From: Caryophanales bacterium UBA7057
GTDB lineage: Bacteria; Bacillota_I; Bacilli_A; RF39; UBA660
Direction of reading: 5' to 3'
DNA length: 32,511 nt
Assembly: GCA_002493865.1 (NCBI GenBank)
Contig: DLAC01000048.1
Coordinates: 1 to 32,511 of the forward strand
Shown here one piece after another: positions 7,318 to 13,416 of the stretch. Below the pieces are notes generated by a model, which did not search any database, was not told the DNA's origin, and worked only from the letters and a program-made list of their open reading frames with translations. The position numbers and the translations under genes are program-made. Within the stretch, counting starts at the first letter, position 1. Every line of letters begins with the position of its first letter.

Positions 7318-7868
7318 ATTCTTTTCACCATTTCCTTTAATTTTTCATAGTTTACTTCATGGAACACGAGGTCAAATGAAGATGAATCATACTTGATACT
7401 TGCCTGTTCTCTTAAATCAAATTTTTCTTCTGTAATATGATCTCTTTCTAACGCACGTTTCTTTCTGATCTCATAGTCCACATCTAATAATATAGTCATA
7501 TCTGCTGCTTGAAAAAACTTAGACTTCGGTAACAATTGCCAATCAAGAATTATCATTTTATCTTGATTTTCAGCTATCATTCGATCAATTTCTTGCTCCA
7601 TATATTTCCAAGTAATACTTGTTAATTGATCCATTTTAATATCAGAAGAGAAAACAATCGGACCTAATTTTTTTCTATCAATTTCTCCCCTAGTTGTAAT
7701 ATCACTAAATGTTTCTACTAACTCTTCTTTAATCTTTGGTACTTTTAATGCTTGGTGTCCAATTTTATCAATATCTACATGTATTCCGTTTCCACCATAG
7801 ATATGAATTAAGTCATTTGCTAGCGTAGTTTTTCCTGAACATGATTTTCCACACAATCCAATGATCAT
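7314..7868 (-). CDS. coaE: Dephospho-CoA kinase
   Basis: CoaE phosphorylates the 3'-hydroxyl of dephospho-CoA, the final step of CoA synthesis. The sequence has a P-loop GKSCSGKTT (residues 7-15), an ID(K)IGH substrate segment near 34-38 and the family's GEIDRKKLGPIVFSS element near 61-75. A lid with KKRALERD lies near 136. At 184 aa it is slightly short compared with the usual 195-205, with C-terminal divergence. It is the first gene of the coaE-coaD-MBL unit, preceded by AGGAGGG, and is divergently oriented to a LysR regulator across 90 bases. That regulator might control it; no direct evidence. Confidence 0.9.
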   Translation of the reverse strand: MIIGLCGKSCSGKTTLANDLIHIYGGNGIHVDIDKIGHQALKVPKIKEELVETFSDITTRGEIDRKKLGPIVFSSDIKMDQLTSITWKYMEQEIDRMIAENQDKMIILDWQLLPKSKFFQAADMTILLDVDYEIRKKRALERDHITEEKFDLREQASIKYDSSSFDLVFHEVNYEKLKEMVKRI

Positions 7869-7887
7869 ATTTTTTCCCTCCTTGTAC

Positions 7888-7916
7888 TTGTATTATATTA
7901 AAAGTTCTATTATAAT
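7888..7916 (+). promoter_or_regulatory. Promoter for the LysR gene (TTGTAT-17-TATAAT)
   Basis: TTGTAT at 7888-7893 and TATAAT at 7911-7916 are 17 bases apart, about 42 bases before the ATG. They overlap the opposite promoter proposed for coaE. Confidence 0.45.
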
Positions 7917-7920
7917 AAAA
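7892..7920 (-). promoter_or_regulatory. Promoter for coaE (TTTTAT-17-TATAAT)
   Basis: On the minus strand, TTTTAT (7920-7915) is followed after 17 bases by TATAAT (7897-7892), 24 bases before the coaE ATG. The AT-rich background makes chance matches likely. Confidence 0.4.
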
Positions 7921-7931
7921 ATACTTTTATT
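7914..7931. promoter_or_regulatory. Candidate LysR operator palindrome
   Basis: A perfect inverted repeat, AATAAAA-ATAC-TTTTATT, lies in the coaE/lysR intergenic space. It overlaps the proposed coaE -35 and the LysR transcription start. LysR proteins usually bind T-N11-A dyads, which this can accommodate. The low complexity of the arms lowers confidence. Confidence 0.3.
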
Positions 7932-7958
7932 TTATGTCTATTATAACTGGAGGTTATT

Positions 7959-8867
7959 ATGAATATTGATTTTGAATTATATCGAATTTTTTATGTAGTT
8001 GCGAATAATGGGAATATTACAAAAGCATCTCTTGAACTAAATATCTCTCAACCAGCAATTAGTAAGTCCATTAAGAATCTAGAAGAACAATTAGGTGGTA
8101 CATTATTTGTTAGAACAAAAAGAGGTGTAATTTTAACCGAAGAAGGGAAAGAATTTTATAAGTATATCAAACAGGCCATCGAATATATTTCAAGTGCCGA
8201 AAATAAATTCAACGAACTTTCTAATCTAGAATCGGGAACAATTCGAATTGGAATTAGTACAACACTTACCAAAGAATTCTTACTTCCTTTTTTAAAAAAA
8301 TTCCATCATCTTTATCCTAAAATTAATATCCAAATTACAACAGGGGTATCTTCTACTCTTTTTCAAAAATTAAGAAATGGATTCATTGACATTGTAATAC
8401 TCAATCTGAAGAATCAGAACTATGACTCTGATTTTGAAATTATTTCTTGTAAGGAAATTCATGATGTCTTCGCAGTGTCACCATCTTTGAAAGAGAAAAT
8501 TCCAAATAAGATATCCGTAGATGAACTAAATAATTATGCTCTAATACTTCAAGCAAAGGGATCTAATACCCGTAGTTTTTTAGATGAATTTATGCTGAGT
8601 AACAATACTGTATTGAAGCCAACCATGGAACTTACTAGTTATTCATTAGTAAGTGAATTTACAAAACTAGGACTTGGAATTGGTTATGTAACGAAAGAAT
8701 ATATTTTGGATGAATTAAAAAATGGGGAATTAATCGAATTAAAGTTAAATCAAAAAATACCAAGTCGATTTATTGGAATTGCATTATCAAAAACTCATCT
8801 TCCTAGTTTTAGTGCTAAAAAGTTATTAGAAATTATTCTTGAAGAGAAAAAAGAACATAAAAGTTAG
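7959..8867 (+). CDS. LysR-family transcriptional regulator
   Basis: The 302-aa length is standard for LysR. The N-terminal winged HTH covers about residues 1-60 (NGNITKASLELNISQPAISK, then KNLEEQLGG.LFVR). A linker helix ends near 85. A periplasmic-binding-protein-like effector domain runs from about 90 to the end, starting GTIRIGISTTLTKEFLLPFL. GGAGG lies six bases before the ATG. It is divergent from coaE-coaD-MBL and ends at a strong hairpin. LysR genes often regulate the divergent neighbour, but the effector and targets cannot be read from sequence. Confidence 0.95.
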   Translation: MNIDFELYRIFYVVANNGNITKASLELNISQPAISKSIKNLEEQLGGTLFVRTKRGVILTEEGKEFYKYIKQAIEYISSAENKFNELSNLESGTIRIGISTTLTKEFLLPFLKKFHHLYPKINIQITTGVSSTLFQKLRNGFIDIVILNLKNQNYDSDFEIISCKEIHDVFAVSPSLKEKIPNKISVDELNNYALILQAKGSNTRSFLDEFMLSNNTVLKPTMELTSYSLVSEFTKLGLGIGYVTKEYILDELKNGELIELKLNQKIPSRFIGIALSKTHLPSFSAKKLLEIILEEKKEHKS

Positions 8868-8886
8868 AGCATAAAAACAGATACTA

Positions 8887-8916
8887 AAAGAACATATGAA
8901 AGACCATATGTTCTTT
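8887..8916. terminator. Strong 12-bp hairpin, bidirectional terminator
   Basis: A perfect 12-bp stem, AAAGAACATATG / CATATGTTCTTT, has a six-base loop. The arms end in A-rich and T-rich tracts, so it can terminate both the LysR gene and the convergent HAM1 gene. Confidence 0.75.
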
Positions 8917-8933
8917 GATATCAACCATGAATT

Positions 8934-9548
8934 TTACTTTTTAATAATTACTTTTCCTTTTTCTTCTTCATAATTTTTCTTATACCATTCGATAAAAATC
9001 TCTGTTGCAGAAGTATGTCCATCATCCCTATTGTTTCTTTCTTCATCTGTCATTTCCGCTAAAGTTTTAGAACAATTGTTAGGAATAAATACTTTCCATA
9101 GATTTGATTTTGCTTTTGTCATTTGATTCCCAACTGGAGTATATGCCAAAGTCCCTTCACTCACCCCATAGAATGTATAAAATTCCTCTCCATCATAAAA
9201 TGTTAAACAATCAACAAATCTGCATGTTCTGTCAGGCACATTTTCCATAACTTTCAATAAAGATTCAATATCGGAAGCAACTCCACTCCTCTTCACAAAA
9301 GCACCGGGATAACCAGAATTTCCAGGATAATGATCAATATAAAAACCTGAGTCCGCAACAAAGCAAGGTTTTCCAGAAATTTCATAAGCCTCCTTTGCTT
9401 TAGTTTTAGAAATTATTTTGATATCATTGATTTCTGGTTCAAAAAGATCCTGTTCTAAAAAATCAACGTCAATTCCACTTTCTGAAAAATATCTTCCTAC
9501 TGATATCCATTTCTTTCGATTACCACTTACATATACTAAATTTGCCAT
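8934..9548 (-). CDS. HAM1/RdgB-type non-canonical purine NTP pyrophosphatase (copy 1)
   Basis: HAM1-family enzymes hydrolyse ITP, dITP and XTP to monophosphates and keep deaminated purines out of nucleic acids. The family features visible are the opening SGNRKKW (residues 8-14), the acidic core FVADSGFYID near 63-72 with GYPGAFVK after it, and FVDCLTFYDG near 111-120. A C-terminal DDGHTSATE lies where orthologs have a similar serine/threonine motif. At 204 aa it is normal length. The start is supported by AGGAG. It begins one base after the SIS gene and is the last gene of the WYL-SIS-HAM1 unit. A second, quite different copy is at 18289-18924. Confidence 0.88.
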   Translation of the reverse strand: MANLVYVSGNRKKWISVGRYFSESGIDVDFLEQDLFEPEINDIKIISKTKAKEAYEISGKPCFVADSGFYIDHYPGNSGYPGAFVKRSGVASDIESLLKVMENVPDRTCRFVDCLTFYDGEEFYTFYGVSEGTLAYTPVGNQMTKAKSNLWKVFIPNNCSKTLAEMTDEERNNRDDGHTSATEIFIEWYKKNYEEEKGKVIIKK

Positions 9549-9549
9549 A

Positions 9550-10581
9550 CTACATTTCTCCTCTAAATCTATAAATTTTGTGAATTATTTTTGGATGATA
9601 ATCTGGTTGTGTTAAATCCATGTTTTTGTCTTCTGCGATCTTTTTAGATAAAAAATACATTTGTAATAATAGATAATACTCTTTCCAAAAAATATCATCG
9701 TCTAAGTCTTCTGTATCAAAGATGGAAAGATTGGAATACTCTTCTTGAATTAAATCAATTAAAATAGAATCGAGTTCCTTTTTTCCATGTGTCAAATAGA
9801 TAAATTTACTTTCTGGATATTGAAATAACAAATTACTTCTCCCATGACAGAAAGAGCCCTTATCATGTAGAACTGGAATCATAATACCAGACTCTGTCAA
9901 ATTAGACTCTAGTACACTTCCAGATACTCTTGTTTCATAGCCGCTCATAATTTGAATTAAATTGGTATCTTTAAAACTCACTGGTAGGCACTCTACCTTC
10001 TCTTGACTTCGAAGGAATAGTTCATGAATTTTTTCATTGTTATCTTGAATTTCTTTTTGACTAAGTTCTAAACCAATCGAAGCTGTTGCGTCTAATAAAA
10101 GTGTAATGGGTGCTAAACTTGAGGCTAGTGAAATAAAACTCTTTTCTTTTTCATAACACTCATTGCTCCATGAGATAACAGTCCCATCAATTACATTTTC
10201 CTCTTCACAGATTAGATATTTATTTCCTTGAAAGTCAGAAAGAGCCTCCTTCACTCCATTGGTTCTCCCACTCGCAGAGATGACCACTAAATTAGAAAAC
10301 ATTTCACGGTTTTCCTTATAAAAGTAATCTCTTGGTTCAATCACTTCTGCAATTATACCACTAAACCTAAGTCGTTCTAAAATGAGTTGTAAATAATAGG
10401 CAACCACCTTAGATCCTCCTGTTGCCATAATTAATGTTGGTTTTCCATCTACAAGCAGTCCATAAAGCATCTCTCTCATTTCTTCAACTTTTGTAAAATC
10501 AGGATGATTAATTGCCATAATTCTTTCTTCTAGTTTTGGAAAATTAATATTCATTGGCTCTGAAAAATTATGTTTTATCAT
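9550..10581 (-). CDS. SIS-domain protein, phosphosugar isomerase/deaminase-like
   Basis: The 343-aa protein looks like two sugar-isomerase (SIS) folds. The first contains LIMATGGSKVVAYYL (about 50-64) and LVVISASGRTNGV (about 97-109), the usual phosphosugar-binding Ser/Thr loops. The second contains SGYETRVSG (about 213-221), an ESNLTESG helix and KGSFCHGRSN (about 241-250), like the E...HGR region of glucosamine-6-phosphate synthase-type isomerases. Substrate candidates are sugar phosphates, but there is no glutaminase domain. It follows the WYL regulator by 53 bases and precedes HAM1 by one base. That pairing is unusual and hints at a nucleotide-sugar or modified-nucleoside role, which is inference. 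Confidence 0.78.
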   Translation of the reverse strand: MIKHNFSEPMNINFPKLEERIMAINHPDFTKVEEMREMLYGLLVDGKPTLIMATGGSKVVAYYLQLILERLRFSGIIAEVIEPRDYFYKENREMFSNLVVISASGRTNGVKEALSDFQGNKYLICEEENVIDGTVISWSNECYEKEKSFISLASSLAPITLLLDATASIGLELSQKEIQDNNEKIHELFLRSQEKVECLPVSFKDTNLIQIMSGYETRVSGSVLESNLTESGIMIPVLHDKGSFCHGRSNLLFQYPESKFIYLTHGKKELDSILIDLIQEEYSNLSIFDTEDLDDDIFWKEYYLLLQMYFLSKKIAEDKNMDLTQPDYHPKIIHKIYRFRGEM

Positions 10582-10634
10582 ATAAAAACCTCTCTTTCAG
10601 TATCATCATACAAAAAGAAGAGGCAATATATCTG

Positions 10635-11111
10635 TCAGTTAGAAAAATTTTCTAATAATTGAATAGATTCAATTCGGTTAATATAAAAGTGCCGGATTTC
10701 ATCTCTTAATTCGCAGTAGGCTGCAACTCCCCACTCATCTCCAAATAAAATTAATTCATAAGGATGAATAATCCTAGTTGTTAATGTTTTTCCTTTAGAA
10801 TAATAATTAATCTTACACTTTCGATTTTCTTTAATTCCCCTGCTCACAGTATTTAAAATTTCTTGATTTTCAACACGAATTGGATTCGGTGAAATAAATC
10901 TTTTCGGAACATGAATATTTTGATTTAACACATAACCCCCATAAGGACCTTTCAATGTATCAATATAAATTCCTGCTTTTTCTATTTCCTCTTTATAAAC
11001 ACGAACCATTCTAGGAGATACTTCTAATAAATCTGATAGTTCCTGAATACTATATTTTCTACCACTACTTAAATATTCAATCATAGTTAATACATTACTA
11101 ACCTTAGACAT
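10635..11111 (-). CDS. Short WYL-domain transcriptional regulator (HTH_11 + WYL)
   Basis: Residues 1-55 form a DeoR/HTH_11-like winged helix (SIQELSDLLEVSPRMVRVYK, then a GPYGGY wing). Residues from about 88 onward are a WYL-type ligand-sensing domain: KCKINYYSKGK, RIIHPYELILFGDEWGVAAYC, and FYINRIESI. At 158 aa it is only about half the length of typical YafY-like regulators, because the HTH joins the WYL core directly. WYL domains bind nucleic acid or nucleotide ligands in several systems. It heads the WYL-SIS-HAM1 unit with a good promoter and AAGGAG site, so it probably controls that unit. Confidence 0.85.
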   Translation of the reverse strand: MSKVSNVLTMIEYLSSGRKYSIQELSDLLEVSPRMVRVYKEEIEKAGIYIDTLKGPYGGYVLNQNIHVPKRFISPNPIRVENQEILNTVSRGIKENRKCKINYYSKGKTLTTRIIHPYELILFGDEWGVAAYCELRDEIRHFYINRIESIQLLENFSN

Positions 11112-11137
11112 AGAAATTCTCCTTTCTTGTGGTTTTT

Positions 11138-11166
11138 ATTATACTCTGATCTTCAAGTTTTGTAAA
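11138..11166 (-). promoter_or_regulatory. Promoter TTTACA-17-TATAAT for the WYL-SIS-HAM1 unit
   Basis: On the minus strand TTTACA (11166-11161) and TATAAT (11143-11138) are separated by exactly 17 bases, 27 bases before the WYL ATG. This is the best-matching sigma-A-type promoter in the window. Confidence 0.7.
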
Positions 11167-11167
11167 A

Positions 11168-11190
11168 GAAAAAAGAGGAAAGATCCTCTT
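11168..11190 (-). terminator. Intrinsic terminator of the HMUDK-like/hydrolase unit
   Basis: On the minus strand AAGAGGA-TCTT-TCCTCTT is followed by a T-rich run. The 7-bp stem overlaps the stop of the hydrolase gene. It isolates this pair from the WYL unit downstream. Confidence 0.75.
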
Positions 11191-11743
11191 ATAAATATTT
11201 AAGTAGTTCAGAAAATTCAGTATAACCACTCTCAGAATTTAAATGTCCTCCTCCTGAAATCATAATTTGATTTTCAGTAATAGCATCCGCAAATTCTTTT
11301 TCAGCCTCATATTTTACATACGGATCATTATCTGAATAGAAACACACAATATCATTACAATAATTTTTAACATCACTCAAATGATTCAAATACATACTTC
11401 GATTGACTGTGTCATACTCCTCATTAATACCAGAATAGTTGTTGAACCCACATACAAATATACAACGTTTTACTTTTATCTTGTTTTCTACTAAAAATTT
11501 ACAAATGAATGCTGGTGCGATAGAATGTGCGAACACAACTGTATCTTCATTGATGATTCCGCCTTCTACATAACATTTTAATATTTTAGACCAAATTTCA
11601 TAACTTTGATAACCAACACCGGTTGGGAAATCTGGAGTATAAACAACTCCATCCTTTTCTTCAATTTGACTTCTTAACCATGGAAGCCAATTAGAAAATG
11701 GACTTCCAAAACTTCCATGTACTAATAAATAATTATTTTTCAT
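11189..11743 (-). CDS. RBBP9/YdeN-like alpha/beta serine hydrolase
   Basis: The 184-aa protein matches the RBBP9/YdeN serine hydrolase family. An oxyanion-loop start YLLVHGSFGSP (5-15) is followed by the nucleophile in FAHSIA (S74), an acid in YSDNDPYV (D138 or D140) and the base in GGGHLNS (H167). The nucleophile elbow lacks the usual GxSxG glycines (AHSIA), as in this subfamily. It is a small cytoplasmic esterase or amidase with unknown substrate. Its ATG overlaps the last 11 bases of the upstream modified-base-type gene and has a strong GGAGGAG site inside it, so the two are translated from one message. Confidence 0.85.
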   Translation of the reverse strand: MKNNYLLVHGSFGSPFSNWLPWLRSQIEEKDGVVYTPDFPTGVGYQSYEIWSKILKCYVEGGIINEDTVVFAHSIAPAFICKFLVENKIKVKRCIFVCGFNNYSGINEEYDTVNRSMYLNHLSDVKNYCNDIVCFYSDNDPYVKYEAEKEFADAITENQIMISGGGHLNSESGYTEFSELLKYL

Positions 11744-12689
11744 AAGCTCCTCCTTTTATATTCCATTTAGGTGGATAGATATAATCTATCTTTTCTTTTT
11801 TAGGAATATATTTCTTCTTTATTTTTACTCGATTTGATTTTAATTTTGGAAGAAAAACTCTACAGTATTTATCTAATTCACAAAATATATTTTGGCAATC
11901 AATCAACTGAAGTGGTCGATCTCCAATTCTTTTAAAATCAAGCCCTAATCGGTGAAATTCTTCTTCTTGATGAAGATACATGTACCTGATGATATCTTCA
12001 CTCGATAAACCATTTCTTTCAATAAAACATTTTTTAATTCCTCGAATAGACCCTGGACCTGCGACAGTAAATTCATTCTCCTCCCAAGATACAACATCAC
12101 TATAATTAATATCAGTTACTAATTGATATGCCATAAAGTTTCCAATTAAAGGATAATGTTTTAATATGTGAAATGCCTCTTCCATTGTTTCCGCATTTAA
12201 TAAATCTAAATGTGCTTGATCTATTTGAAAGATATGTTCTAATAAAGCCAAATGATTCTCATGTTTTCTATCATATCCATAAGCCTTATTTGCACAACTG
12301 ATATATGCATCATTATAAATCTTCACACCCTGTTGCATTGCCTTTTCTAAAACATTCGAATATGATTTTCTAGAGAATGTTTCTAGAGTAATTTCTCCCA
12401 ATTCTTTTTCTAGTAATTCCCAAGTACTTTCTTTATTAAATAGTTTAAATAATAGAATTCGAAATACCATATCTTCTTTGGAATAAGTTTTTCCATTATA
12501 AATGACATTTTTTAATAAATACTGACTCACTCGGTCATTCACTCGGTAACTATTACAGAATTTATACTGTCTTAAAATTGGATCATTTGTCCAAGGAGGA
12601 GGTTCTCCATTTTGCTTTTTTATAAAGATATTTTGCCTTTCATAAGCAAAATACCAGTAAAGATCATAAACTTCTTGTCTTTTTTTCAG
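11733..12689 (-). CDS. HMUDK-helical / thymine-pyrophosphorylase-type DNA base hypermodification protein
   Basis: Opening the frame upstream of the first GTG restores a complete 318-aa protein. The added 49 residues contain YWYFAYERQNIF (about 11-22), PPPWTNDPILRQYKF (about 30-44) and lead into CNSYRVNDRVSQYLL. This is the conserved start of the 5-hmdU-DNA-kinase helical domain and the alpha-glutamyl/putrescinyl-thymine pyrophosphorylase group. A central FKLFN segment, YPLIGNFMAYQL and GPGSIRGI follow. Established families of this type act in phage thymine hypermodification; a role here is inference. The start appears to be CTG at 12689, seven bases after AAGGAGG (12697-12703); no ATG, GTG or TTG lies near. 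It overlaps the hydrolase gene by 11 bases. Confidence 0.75.
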   Translation of the reverse strand: MKKRQEVYDLYWYFAYERQNIFIKKQNGEPPPWTNDPILRQYKFCNSYRVNDRVSQYLLKNVIYNGKTYSKEDMVFRILLFKLFNKESTWELLEKELGEITLETFSRKSYSNVLEKAMQQGVKIYNDAYISCANKAYGYDRKHENHLALLEHIFQIDQAHLDLLNAETMEEAFHILKHYPLIGNFMAYQLVTDINYSDVVSWEENEFTVAGPGSIRGIKKCFIERNGLSSEDIIRYMYLHQEEEFHRLGLDFKRIGDRPLQLIDCQNIFCELDKYCRVFLPKLKSNRVKIKKKYIPKKEKIDYIYPPKWNIKGGAYEK

Positions 12690-12703
12690 ATGGATTCCTC
12701 CTT
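12687..12703 (-). promoter_or_regulatory. Shine-Dalgarno and CTG start pair
   Basis: The minus strand has AAGGAGG (12703-12697), a seven-base spacer and CTG AAA AAA. The spacing is optimal and the encoded protein then starts where the family starts. The next usable in-frame start is the GTG at 12542, which would delete the conserved YWYFAYERQ and PWTNDPIL motifs. Confidence 0.6.
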
Positions 12704-12715
12704 CCTATTACCTTC

Positions 12716-12724
12716 ATTATAGCA
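12716..12724 (-). promoter_or_regulatory. Extended -10 promoter (TGCTATAAT)
   Basis: Minus-strand TGCTATAAT lies 27 bases before the CTG start at 12689, with the Shine-Dalgarno in between. That gives a short leader and supports initiation at CTG rather than the GTG 147 bases further on. Confidence 0.55.
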
Positions 12725-12742
12725 TACTTTTCCTAGGAAAAC

Positions 12743-12771
12743 ATGACTTTCCAAAATATTGGTGTTATAAT
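12743..12771 (+). promoter_or_regulatory. Promoter ATGACT-17-TATAAT for the Nudix gene
   Basis: ATGACT (12743-12748) and TATAAT (12766-12771), with TGT directly before the -10, are 17 bases apart. They lie 20 bases before the ATG at 12792. It is divergent from the modified-base gene's promoter. Confidence 0.65.
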
Positions 12772-12791
12772 AAACACTAGGAGTTGATATT

Positions 12792-13367
12792 ATGGAAAAA
12801 TCTCTTTTTGATAATGGATTCTTTGAATTTATTCAAACAGAGGATGAATTTCAAATTGATGGAAAGCCAAAAGTCGTAAAAAGAAATATGGTCAGACGAC
12901 CTCCAGGAATTCGTGCTTTGATTGTAGATGATGAAAATATGAAAATTTTGTTATCCCGTGAATTCCGTTATGAGTTAAATGGATGGGATTACCGATTACC
13001 CGGAGGAAAGGTATTTGATTCTTTAGAAGATTATAAAAAATCTATCAAAGAGAATACTGTATTAGAGCATGTTGAAAAAACAGTTCCAAAGGAAGTCATG
13101 GAAGAAATTGGACTCATTGTAAAAAATCCAAAACTTTTAAAAATATCTCATGATGGTGCGGGTGTTATATGGGACCTTTACTATTATGAAATTACAGATT
13201 ATGAAATTAGTAAGGATGGTCCAAAATTAGAAGAAGATGAAGTCATCGAAGGATTTGTCTGGAAAAACTATGATGAAATTATCGATTTATGTATTCAAAG
13301 TGAAATCCATGAAGAAAGAACAGTCGGTGTTCTACTCCCCTACGTTTTAGAAAAAAAGAAAAAATGA
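12792..13367 (+). CDS. Nudix hydrolase with an interrupted Nudix box
   Basis: Nudix enzymes cleave nucleoside diphosphates linked to another moiety. The 191-aa protein has the LPGGKVFDS entry at 69-77 and the catalytic helix K100-E-V-M-E-E-I-G-L108, matching REUxEExGU with Lys for Arg. Counted back, the two halves of the box are separated by about 14 extra residues (roughly 78-92), so the metal-binding loop is enlarged. A hydrophobic-rich flank (ISHDGAGVIWDLYYYEI) resembles ADP-ribose/NDP-sugar-type Nudix proteins. It has its own promoter divergent from the modified-base gene, and an AGGAG site. The substrate is unknown. Confidence 0.85.
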   Translation: MEKSLFDNGFFEFIQTEDEFQIDGKPKVVKRNMVRRPPGIRALIVDDENMKILLSREFRYELNGWDYRLPGGKVFDSLEDYKKSIKENTVLEHVEKTVPKEVMEEIGLIVKNPKLLKISHDGAGVIWDLYYYEITDYEISKDGPKLEEDEVIEGFVWKNYDEIIDLCIQSEIHEERTVGVLLPYVLEKKKK

Positions 13368-13375
13368 ATACACGA

Positions 13376-13404
13376 AAAAACAATGGCCAATTACCATTGT
13401 TTTT
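13376..13404. terminator. Bidirectional intrinsic terminator
   Basis: An 11-bp stem, AAAAACAATGG / CCATTGTTTTT, with a seven-base loop lies between the Nudix gene and the convergent ABC exporter gene. The A/T ends serve either strand. Confidence 0.8.
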
Positions 13405-13416
13405 CTTATGTAATGA

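Noticed and set aside
12540..12542. GTG at 12542 as the start of the modified-base gene
   Set aside because: It has no Shine-Dalgarno, lies 147 bases after a strong one, and would delete the conserved N-terminal motifs that remain in frame upstream.
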